DNA of 6,212 nucleotides from CAZTWC01 sp964617105 [NCBI: uncultured Myxococcia bacterium]. GTDB taxonomy: Bacteria; CAZTWC01. The notes beneath the pieces were generated by a model. The model was not told where the DNA came from, did no database searches, and saw only the letters and a list, made by a program, of their open reading frames with translations. The position numbers and the translations under genes are program-made. The number at the start of each line of letters is the position of its first letter. Within the stretch, counting starts at the first letter, position 1. This document shows, in pieces, positions 1 to 6,212 of the stretch. The stretch covers positions 1-6,212 of the forward strand of contig CAZTWC010000232.1 of assembly GCA_964617105.1 (NCBI GenBank), read 5' to 3'.

Positions 1-750
1 CTCAGAAGTGGCGCTCTCCATGAGCACCCGGTAGAGTTTATTGTGGATATACATTTTTAGTATCTGGGGTAACAATGCCACTTTGCCAGGCTCGAAAACA
101 GCATCAACCTGAAGTTCCATTTCTTCTGCAGTTTCGGCTGAATCTTCTTTCCCTTCTTCTGCACCAGAGGGTTGGATAGGCAAAAAATCCTCTTCCTGTA
201 TCTGCTGTTTACCGGTAGATATATAATGGTAATAGATTATCCTGGCAGCATCGAACTGGCCCTCGATAAAACGCGGCACCACTCGGCCTAAAACCCCTTC
301 GGCCAACTTAAATGACTCCCTGAAGTCTACCTGCACCAGGGAATCCAATATCTCTTGCTGCTGTTTTTTTACATAGTCGTTGATCTTGTTGCCCACTGGA
401 TAGAGAATAATTTCCTCTACCCCTTTACTATTTTGTTGCCTGATATAACTATCTAGATACTTCATCATATTGGAATTAAAGGAACCGCACAAACCACGAT
501 CCGAAGCACATACAATCAGACAAAGTTTCTTTACCGGTTTGGCCTTTAAAAAAGGATGATCTTCAGGAGCACAGCCCTGGCTTATCTCCTGCACCACCTG
601 CTCGAATTTGTTCAGGTAGGGAAGAGCGCCGGTGAGCATATCCTGGGCCTTTTTTAACTTGGCCGCAGCCACCATCTTCATAGCCTTGGTGATCTGCTGA
701 GTATTTTTAACTGAGCTTATCCTTTTACGGATGGCCTGTAAATTGGCCAT
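1..750 (-). CDS. atpG: ATP synthase F1 subunit gamma, 3' end beyond left edge
   Basis: This is the central rotor shaft of the F1 sector, which turns inside the alpha3-beta3 ring and couples proton or sodium flow through Fo to ATP synthesis at the membrane. The frame is open from ATG at 750 to the window edge, giving 250 residues; the family is usually about 285-295, so only the last coiled-coil part is missing. The N-terminus has the family pattern IRKRISSVKNTQQITKAMKM (residues 7-26), followed by SDRGLCGSFN (83-92). The end in view, LMESATSE, matches the start of the conserved C-terminal helix. The start is fixed by a strong AGGAGGTGA ribosome site 4 bases upstream, and only 20 bp separate it from atpA, so the two are co-transcribed. 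Oddity: an acidic, Ala/Glu-rich linker at about 195-211 follows the LPIQP motif. Identification is very secure. Confidence 0.97.
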   Translation of the reverse strand, partial: MANLQAIRKRISSVKNTQQITKAMKMVAAAKLKKAQDMLTGALPYLNKFEQVVQEISQGCAPEDHPFLKAKPVKKLCLIVCASDRGLCGSFNSNMMKYLDSYIRQQNSKGVEEIILYPVGNKINDYVKKQQQEILDSLVQVDFRESFKLAEGVLGRVVPRFIEGQFDAARIIYYHYISTGKQQIQEEDFLPIQPSGAEEGKEDSAETAEEMELQVDAVFEPGKVALLPQILKMYIHNKLYRVLMESATSE

Positions 751-770
751 AGTTCACCTCCTGTTGTCAC

Positions 771-2312
<1,542 letters not shown>

Positions 2313-2373
2313 TTAAAGAAATGTTTAAATTAAACGATTATTATTTATCTGAATAATATTTACATAAAACTAA

Positions 2374-2409
2374 GGGCAACGAGAACGCCGCAGGCTGTTA
2401 TCGTTGTCC
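2374..2409. repeat. Imperfect hairpin in the atpH-atpA gap
   Basis: The 118 bp between atpH and atpA hold a stem of 9 positions, GGGCAACGA (2374-2382) against TCGTTGTCC (2401-2409). One pair is G.T on the plus strand and an A.C mismatch in the atp message. An inner stem AAC/GTT plus GCC/GGC closes on a GCA loop, with one bulged base. On the operon strand the hairpin is followed by a T-rich stretch (TTAGTTTTATG) but not a true T-run. It could be an RNA processing or attenuation site that tunes atpA output relative to atpH, or a relic of an intergenic repeat. The rest of the gap is AT-rich with a 13-bp inverted repeat (GTTTAA-A-TTAAAC, 2323-2335) near the atpA ribosome site. Function is unproven. 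Confidence 0.55.
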
Positions 2410-2415
2410 GCCATA

Positions 2416-2955
2416 TTACACTTGTGAAGCTAAACTAGCCTTAAGCCCCTCCAAACGGGAATAAATCGAACCATCATATATTGTGCTTCCCACTCTGGTG
2501 ACTGCACCGCCAATTATCTCTTTGTCCACCTTCCAGTTGACCTCCACCTCTTTATCCAGCACTTTTTTCAAGGTGGCCAGGAATTTATCCTTATCCACTT
2601 TTTTCAGGCTAACCGCTGAGGTTACATCTACCTGTATCCGGTTGAGCGCTTCATTTACCAAATTGTTAAAACAGTGGCAAATTGCTTCTACCTGAAGCAG
2701 TCTCCCGTGTTCCAACAGGTAACTGTTGAACTGCTGCAGCAGAGAATCCAGTTTTAGACCGGCAAACAGATCCTGTAATACCGCTTGCTTCTCTTCCACG
2801 GCAAAGGCCGGGCTTACAAACAGATGCTGTAACTCCGGTTTTTTTATGGTGGCCACAAAATCCTTCATCTGTTTGAGAATTTTTTGGTAATCCTTGGCAT
2901 CGCACAACTCAAAAAGCGCCTGGGCATACCGCCGGGCTATTTTACTCCCCAACAT
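2416..2955 (-). CDS. atpH: ATP synthase F1 subunit delta
   Basis: This is the peripheral-stalk protein (OSCP type) that ties the top of the alpha3-beta3 hexamer to the b subunits of Fo so that the stator does not spin. It is complete at 179 residues, the usual length (about 175-185). The N-terminal six-helix domain opens with ARRYAQALFEL (7-17) and contains LLEHGRL (about 80-86). The C-terminal part carries the conserved pattern IIGGAVTRVGSTIYDGSIYS, followed by RLEGLKASL, typical of the family. The start ATG at 2955 is supported by AAGGAGAG about 7 bases upstream. It is the first atp gene of the cluster: the expected b-subunit gene (atpF) is not upstream, where there is a 215-bp gap and then yggT. 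The assignment is secure despite low sequence conservation in this family. Confidence 0.97.
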   Translation of the reverse strand: MLGSKIARRYAQALFELCDAKDYQKILKQMKDFVATIKKPELQHLFVSPAFAVEEKQAVLQDLFAGLKLDSLLQQFNSYLLEHGRLLQVEAICHCFNNLVNEALNRIQVDVTSAVSLKKVDKDKFLATLKKVLDKEVEVNWKVDKEIIGGAVTRVGSTIYDGSIYSRLEGLKASLASQV

Positions 2956-3080
2956 AGTAAACTCTCCTTAAAAAAAAACACTAGCAGTTACCGGAAATTT
3001 ATTTAAACTTAAATGTCTGAAAACATTAGCATTTATCTGTTTAAAAACCATCTTTTCCGAGATTTAATTTATGGATTTGC

Positions 3081-3109
3081 AAGCTATCACAAAAAAGAAG
3101 TTTTGTCAA
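3081..3109 (-). promoter_or_regulatory. Candidate sigma70 promoter for atpHAG
   Basis: On the minus strand a perfect -35 box TTGACA (3104-3109) lies about 150 bp upstream of atpH. The -10 side is weak: TAGCTT at a 17-bp spacing, or GATAGC with an upstream TG (extended -10 type) at 15 bp. It would start a leader of roughly 110-120 nt. The 215-bp gap around it (2956-3170) is AT-rich, has no convincing ORF, and shows no clear terminator after yggT, so read-through from yggT remains possible. Confidence 0.35.
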
Positions 3110-3170
3110 GACAGTTCCGCCTTATTGCTACTTCAATTTCTTTTTCATTTTCCTTGGCATATTGATGATA

Positions 3171-3419
3171 CTAAAAACCGTGGGCCATACTGGCTACAAA
3201 ACTCTTTAGAAATTCGATGCCGATTATAATCAAAATAGGAGAAAAATCGATACCACCCAAATTGGGTATTATTCGGCGTAATGGCACCATCACCGGATTG
3301 GTGACATCCCTGAGTAAAATGGCAGCTTTATGCCGGTTGTTATGAGGCACCCATGAAAGTACTACTCTCACAATAATCAGAAACTCGTAAAGTTCCAACA
3401 GCATTAAAATTAATGTCAT
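3171..3419 (-). CDS. yggT: YggT family small integral membrane protein
   Basis: This is a short inner-membrane protein of the YggT/Ycf19 family (82 residues, a one-unit version; E. coli YggT has two such units). Two hydrophobic segments are visible, at about 3-24 (ending in RVVLSWVP) and 59-78. Between them is the polar family core with DVTNPVMVPLRRIIPNLGG, and then IDFSPI at the entry to the second segment. Family members have been linked to cell division, osmotic tolerance and, in plastids and cyanobacteria, membrane protein assembly; the molecular role here is not known. The start is supported by GGAG 6 bases before ATG. It is divergent from metK and upstream of the atp genes on the same strand, 215 bp from atpH. 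Being near ATP synthase genes may be coincidental. Family assignment is firm; function is open. Confidence 0.9.
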   Translation of the reverse strand: MTLILMLLELYEFLIIVRVVLSWVPHNNRHKAAILLRDVTNPVMVPLRRIIPNLGGIDFSPILIIIGIEFLKSFVASMAHGF

Positions 3420-3537
3420 ATTTGCTCCATGTTGATTCTGCGTTTATATTTCGCTACTTTCAGAATAATTAGGTATGAGTTCCAATCCCAGATACCCATA
3501 ACCTATAACCCAAAAACCCTCGTTTGATCAACCACTA

Positions 3538-3566
3538 TTGACTTTACCGCTCCAACCGGGCATAAT
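3538..3566 (+). promoter_or_regulatory. Sigma70-type promoter of metK
   Basis: The -35 box TTGACT (3538-3543) and the -10 box CATAAT (3561-3566) each match consensus in five of six positions and are separated by exactly 17 bp. Transcription would begin near 3573, leaving a leader of about 65 nt before the metK ATG. An 8-bp palindrome TTGATCAA (3524-3531) lies just upstream of the -35 box and could be an operator or chance. This is the best promoter in the window. Confidence 0.7.
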
Positions 3567-3571
3567 ATTTA

Positions 3572-3589
3572 GTTCTGTATTATAAGAAC
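3572..3589 (+). promoter_or_regulatory. Small inverted repeat at the metK transcription start
   Basis: GTTCT (3572-3576) and AGAAC (3585-3589) form a 5-bp inverted repeat with an 8-base AT-rich spacer, placed right at the predicted transcription start. It could be an operator half-site pair or a 5' end stem. Further down the leader is a palindrome TCCCGGGA (3599-3606) within an A/T-flanked stretch, then the ribosome site AAAGGAGAG. None of this matches a SAM riboswitch that I can recognise, and the leader is too short for the SAM-I type. Confidence 0.3.
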
Positions 3590-3638
3590 GAAAAAAATTC
3601 CCGGGATTTCAATGACGGTTTGACAAAGGAGAGTCACA

Positions 3639-4802
3639 ATGAACAATGGAAATTTTCTTTTTACCTCAGAATCGGTGACCGAAGGACACCCAGATAAAAT
3701 CGCCGACCAAATTAGTGATGCCATCCTGGATTCTATCCTGGCTCAAGATCCCAGGGGGCGGGTGGCGTGTGAAACCATGGTCACCACCGGATTGGCAATG
3801 ATTGCGGGCGAAATCACCACCAAATGTTATGTCGATATGCCAAACATCGTCAGAAAAAAAATCGCTGAAATCGGTTATTGCCACTCTGACATGGGGTTTG
3901 ACAACGAAACCTGCGCAGTTATCTCCTCTATTGACAAGCAGAGTCCTGATATTGCCCAGGGCGTAAACGAGGGTGATGGACTATTTGCGGAACAGGGCGC
4001 TGGCGACCAGGGCCTGATGTTCGGTTTTGCAGTTAACGACACTCCAGAATTGATGCCTATGCCAATCCATCTGGCCCATTCTCTCACCAAGCGGTTAGCC
4101 AAGTGCCGCAAAGAACAGATTTTGGATTTTCTGCGCCCCGATGGCAAATCACAAGTAACCGTTGAATATGAAAACGGCCGGCCCAAACGGTGCGATGCTG
4201 TGGTAATCTCATCCCAGCATAAGGCGGATGTAAGTTATAATAATCTCAAAGAGGGAATTATCGAAGAGGTAATTAAAAAGACTATCTCTCCAGAAATGCT
4301 GGATGATAAAACCAAATATTTTATCAACCCCACTGGCAAATTCGTTGAGGGTGGTCCCAAGGCAGACTGTGGTCTAACCGGCCGCAAAATCATTGTGGAT
4401 ACTTACGGTGGCTGGGGTCATCACGGCGGTGGCTGCTTTAGCGGCAAAGATCCGTCCAAGGTTGACCGAAGCGCCTCTTACATGGCTCGTTATGTGGCTA
4501 AAAACCTGGTATCCGCCGGCCTGGCCCACCAATGTGAAGTGCAAGTGGCTTACGCTATTGGCGTGGCGGAACCGGTTTCGGTACTTGTCAATACTTATGG
4601 CAGCGGCAAATATCCGGACTCAAAACTCACCGAAGCCACCATTAAAACTTTTGATCTTAGGCCCCGGATGATTATCGAAACCTTAGACCTGTTGCAGCCC
4701 ATCTATTCGAAAACTGCTGCTTATGGTCATTTTGGACGCAATGAAGATACCTTTTCCTGGGAAAAAACCGACAGCGTAGAAAAACTATTGGCAAATATTT
4801 AA
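3639..4802 (+). CDS. metK: S-adenosylmethionine synthetase (methionine adenosyltransferase)
   Basis: This cytosolic enzyme makes S-adenosylmethionine, the main methyl donor, from methionine and ATP, releasing phosphate and pyrophosphate; it works as a dimer of dimers. It is complete at 387 residues (E. coli 384). The N-terminal ATP-site motif GHPDK has H17 and D19. Signature 1, GAGDQG, is at 120-125 with D123. K170 lies in [11 protein letters not shown]243, R249 and K250 lie in ADCGLTGRK. Signature 2, GGGCFSGKD, is at 263-271, with K270, K274 and D276 following the E. coli K265, K269 and D271. All catalytic positions are therefore kept. The stretch before signature 2 reads GGWGHH where E. coli has GGMARH, an accepted family variation. 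AAAGGAGAG sits about 7 bases before the ATG. It is a single-gene unit with its own promoter, divergent from yggT and convergent with the biotin carrier gene. Confidence 0.99.
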   Translation: MNNGNFLFTSESVTEGHPDKIADQISDAILDSILAQDPRGRVACETMVTTGLAMIAGEITTKCYVDMPNIVRKKIAEIGYCHSDMGFDNETCAVISSIDKQSPDIAQGVNEGDGLFAEQGAGDQGLMFGFAVNDTPELMPMPIHLAHSLTKRLAKCRKEQILDFLRPDGKSQVTVEYENGRPKRCDAVVISSQHKADVSYNNLKEGIIEEVIKKTISPEMLDDKTKYFINPTGKFVEGGPKADCGLTGRKIIVDTYGGWGHHGGGCFSGKDPSKVDRSASYMARYVAKNLVSAGLAHQCEVQVAYAIGVAEPVSVLVNTYGSGKYPDSKLTEATIKTFDLRPRMIIETLDLLQPIYSKTAAYGHFGRNEDTFSWEKTDSVEKLLANI

Positions 4803-4822
4803 AGGGATCACCTACGGCGTCA

Positions 4823-4847
4823 GCTAGCCGAGATGCAGCCGAATTCG
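4823..4847. repeat. Solo copy of the palindrome's right-arm segment (25-bp direct repeat, copy 1)
   Basis: This 25-bp stretch (begins GCTAGCCGAGATG, ends GCCGAATTCG) is identical to 4976-5000. It starts 20 bp after the metK stop codon. The preceding bases (ACGGCGTCA) only loosely resemble those before copy 2, and the following bases (TTTTAAAAG) do not match, so it looks like a truncated remnant of the same element. It can also pair with the left arm at about 4882-4906. Confidence 0.9.
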
Positions 4848-4870
4848 TTTTAAAAGTATATAAAAGGACC

Positions 4871-5010
4871 ACTTCGTAGCGAGAATTTGGATGCGCTTGG
4901 ATAGCAAGGCGCCGGAAAAAAATTACCGGAGTCGTATGGATAATACTTCGAGGATAATTTTTTTTCGGCAACGCCGCTAGCCGAGATGCAGCCGAATTCG
5001 CAGCAGAAGT
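4871..5010. repeat. 140-bp imperfect palindromic element between convergent genes
   Basis: The two halves read as rough reverse complements around a centre near 4940. Outer ends are ACTTC (4871-4875) and GAAGT (5006-5010). Further in, GAATT at 4883 faces GAATTC at 4994-4999, and TAGC at 4902 faces GCTA at 4976. An A7-TTA tract (4916-4925) faces TAA-T8 (4955-4965), and GTAT/ATAC (4934-4937, 4943-4946) close a 5-base loop. Mismatches are often G.T, which would still pair in RNA. It fills the space between metK and the biotin carrier gene and ends just before the carrier's stop codon. It resembles a REP- or MITE-like intergenic repeat; I see no clear target-site duplication. A role as bidirectional terminator for the two convergent units is plausible but inferred. 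Confidence 0.8.
4976..5000. repeat. 25-bp direct repeat, copy 2 (within the palindrome's right arm)
   Basis: This is an exact second copy of 4823-4847, 153 bp downstream in the same orientation. Here it is part of the full palindrome and is followed by CAGCAGAAGT, the element's right end. Confidence 0.9.
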
Positions 5011-5015
5011 GAGGG

Positions 5016-5525
5016 TTATGAGGGTTCTATCCGGGCTAACTTAGCCCCTCCCTCTACGGTCTGACCAGCCTTCACACAAATCTCCACTACTTGGCCGTCA
5101 ATGGAGGAACGCAGTTCATTTTCCATTTTCATGGCTTCCACCACCACTAAACCTTCATCCTTTTTAACCAGATCTCCCTCTTTTTTCATCACTTTTACCA
5201 CTTTTCCCGGCATGGAGGTAGAGATCACCTGCCCTCCTTCCACCGCCATCTCGCCCCGTATTTTCTTGATACGAAGTTTCTTTTCATCCAAAACTTCCAC
5301 TGGAAAAGTGTTGTGCCCCAAATAAACATGTACGGTATCATCTTCACTTGAAAAATCGAAATCGTAATGACGGTTGTCGATTAACATGGAAAAAGAGTTG
5401 GGGTTTACCCGGTGGGCATCAACAATTTTTACCTTGCCGTTAATCTTGACTTTAAACAGCGAAACGCCTACCTCTTCCAATTCGATATCAAAACAATTTT
5501 GGTCGACCCTGGCCTGATATTTCAT
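5016..5525 (-). CDS. Biotin carboxyl carrier protein of an acyl-CoA carboxylase
   Basis: This is the swinging-arm subunit that carries carboxybiotin from the biotin carboxylase to a carboxyltransferase. It has 169 residues. The C-terminal biotinyl domain (about 100-168) has the motif AMKMEN at 131-136, with K133 as the lysine biotinylated by biotin ligase, and the preceding MPGKVVKV turn (115-122). The first 90 residues form a beta-rich region of the kind found before the biotin domain in propionyl-CoA carboxylase alpha chains and related carriers, unlike the Pro/Ala-rich linker of the E. coli AccB type. Start: ATG at 5525 with a modest AAGG about 9 bases upstream. It lies 51 bp after the biotin carboxylase gene, so they form an operon. 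Its stop codon abuts the palindromic element. It could instead serve pyruvate, oxaloacetate or methylmalonyl-CoA biotin enzymes; the carboxyltransferase would decide. Confidence 0.92.
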   Translation of the reverse strand: MKYQARVDQNCFDIELEEVGVSLFKVKINGKVKIVDAHRVNPNSFSMLIDNRHYDFDFSSEDDTVHVYLGHNTFPVEVLDEKKLRIKKIRGEMAVEGGQVISTSMPGKVVKVMKKEGDLVKKDEGLVVVEAMKMENELRSSIDGQVVEICVKAGQTVEGGAKLARIEPS

Positions 5526-5576
5526 TTATTATTACCTTATTATCATAGTTCTTGTTATTTTTTGGACAGACACTTG

Positions 5577-6212
5577 CTAATACCTAAATAACTGCCTCAG
5601 CCGGCCAGCCAATTTCCAGGGCACCATATTTGAACTGCCCCCACCTTTTTGATCCTGCTGGATGTGATTATCTGCTTCCTGTTGACTCAACCTGTATTCA
5701 GCAATGGCCGCCCCTATGGCAGAAATCTCCATATCTTCGCTGTCTTCAAAATCCATTAAATTATCCCACTCCAGCTCGATCAAATTGGTATCATAGTCTC
5801 CAGAAAGAAAAGTTTGATTTTCCAACAATTTTTTTAAGAAAACGATATTGGTATCGATGCCGCAGACCGAGTAGTTGGTCAAGCACCTTTTCATCCGATC
5901 AATAGCCTCTTGCCTATCCCTACCCCAGGTTACCAGTTTGGCGATCATAGGATCATAATAAACCGGCACAGTAACCCCTGAATATATCCCAGAATCAACC
6001 CTTACATTTGGGCCGGCTGGTTCGCGCAAAAACTTGATATCCCCTGGTGAAGGCAAAAATTGATTACGCGGATTTTCTGCGTAAATCCTGCACTCAATGG
6101 AGGAACCACGGGGAGTTATCTCCTCTTGACGATAAGATATGGGCTGACCACCGGCAATGAGGACCTGCTCCTTCACCAGATCAACTCTGGTGACCATTTC
6201 GGTAATGGGATG
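5577..6212 (-). CDS. accC: Biotin carboxylase, C-terminal part (5' end beyond right edge)
   Basis: This ATP-grasp enzyme carboxylates biotin on the carrier protein using ATP and bicarbonate. Only the last 211 residues are in view; the frame stays open to the right edge, so the Met at 6197 is internal. The visible start, HPITEMVTRVDLVKEQ, lies just after the catalytic E-x-N-x-R loop, so those residues fall outside. The biotin carboxylase C-domain follows: RGSSIECRIYAENP, FLPSPGDI, then VRVDSGIYSGVTVPVYYDPMIAKL, containing the arginine that matches E. coli R338. A tail of about 55-60 residues extends beyond the E. coli AccC end, acidic (MDFEDSEDMEIS) then AAIAEYRLSQ and finally WKLAGRLRQL. Such tails are usual in propionyl-CoA carboxylase-type alpha subunits, favouring an acyl-CoA carboxylase with the downstream carrier. 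The symbol is the generic one for biotin carboxylase; the substrate is not settled. Confidence 0.93.
   Translation of the reverse strand, partial: HPITEMVTRVDLVKEQVLIAGGQPISYRQEEITPRGSSIECRIYAENPRNQFLPSPGDIKFLREPAGPNVRVDSGIYSGVTVPVYYDPMIAKLVTWGRDRQEAIDRMKRCLTNYSVCGIDTNIVFLKKLLENQTFLSGDYDTNLIELEWDNLMDFEDSEDMEISAIGAAIAEYRLSQQEADNHIQQDQKGGGSSNMVPWKLAGRLRQLFRY

Noticed and set aside
3128-3160. Tiny minus-strand frame MPRKMKKKLK just after yggT
   Set aside because: Only ten codons, no ribosome site, and lysine-rich as expected from A-rich sequence.
3491-3510. Short tandem ATAACC repeat in the yggT-metK region
   Set aside because: Two 7-bp units are too few to mean anything in an AT-rich spacer.
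3502-3531. Possible yggT promoter on the minus strand (TTGATC, 18 bp, TATAGG)
   Set aside because: Each box matches consensus in only four of six positions; another TATAAA nearer the gene has no -35 partner. Not strong enough to annotate.
3567-3638. SAM riboswitch upstream of metK
   Set aside because: The leader is too short for SAM-I and shows none of the conserved elements I would expect of SAM-I, SAM-II or SAM-III.
3666-4186. Minus-strand open frames inside metK
   Set aside because: They are antisense shadows of a complete, well-conserved gene.
4672-4971. 99-codon minus-strand open frame over the end of metK and the palindrome
   Set aside because: It overlaps the conserved C-terminus of metK and runs through the repeat; the translation shows no recognisable domain.
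4803-5015. CRISPR-like spacing of the 25-bp repeats
   Set aside because: Only two copies, with a 128-bp interval that is itself part of a palindrome; no array, no cas genes.

Overview
The window is ordinary bacterial chromosome carrying core metabolic and energy genes. It holds seven genes, two of them cut by the window edges, and one intergenic repeat structure that deserves a second look. Base composition looks moderate throughout, and no gene stands out by composition as foreign. The separate biotin carboxylase and biotin carrier genes, the bacterial-type F1 subunits and the bacterial MetK fit a Gram-negative-like bacterium, perhaps an anaerobe or syntroph. The sequence alone does not let me name a phylum.

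Left part (1-2955, minus strand): three genes of the F1 sector of ATP synthase, read right to left as atpH (delta), atpA (alpha), atpG (gamma, cut by the left edge). This is the conserved H-A-G order, and atpD and atpC would be expected just beyond the left edge. No Fo gene (a, c or b subunit) lies upstream of atpH. A 215-bp AT-rich gap with a candidate promoter is followed by a small YggT-family membrane protein gene (3171-3419, minus). The gap between atpH and atpA (118 bp) is unusually long for this operon and contains an imperfect hairpin.

Middle (3420-4802): a 219-bp divergent region separates yggT from metK (plus strand; S-adenosylmethionine synthetase, complete). It carries a good sigma70-type promoter (TTGACT, 17 bp, CATAAT) and a short leader with a small inverted repeat. 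I see no SAM riboswitch.

Right part (4803-6212): metK converges on a minus-strand pair, a partial biotin carboxylase gene followed after 51 bp by a 169-residue biotin carrier gene. Together they make the biotin half of an acyl-CoA carboxylase (propionyl-CoA type more likely than acetyl-CoA type); no carboxyltransferase gene is in view. The 213 bp between metK and the carrier gene are filled by a 140-bp imperfect palindrome (4871-5010) plus an extra 25-bp exact copy of part of its right arm (4823-4847). This looks like a mobile or REP/MITE-like intergenic repeat that may also act as a two-way transcription stop.

I found no CRISPR array, tRNA or rRNA gene, transposase, phage gene or defence system. 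The most interesting signals are the palindromic element with its solo arm copy, the hairpin inside the atp operon, and the F1-only organisation of the ATP synthase genes.
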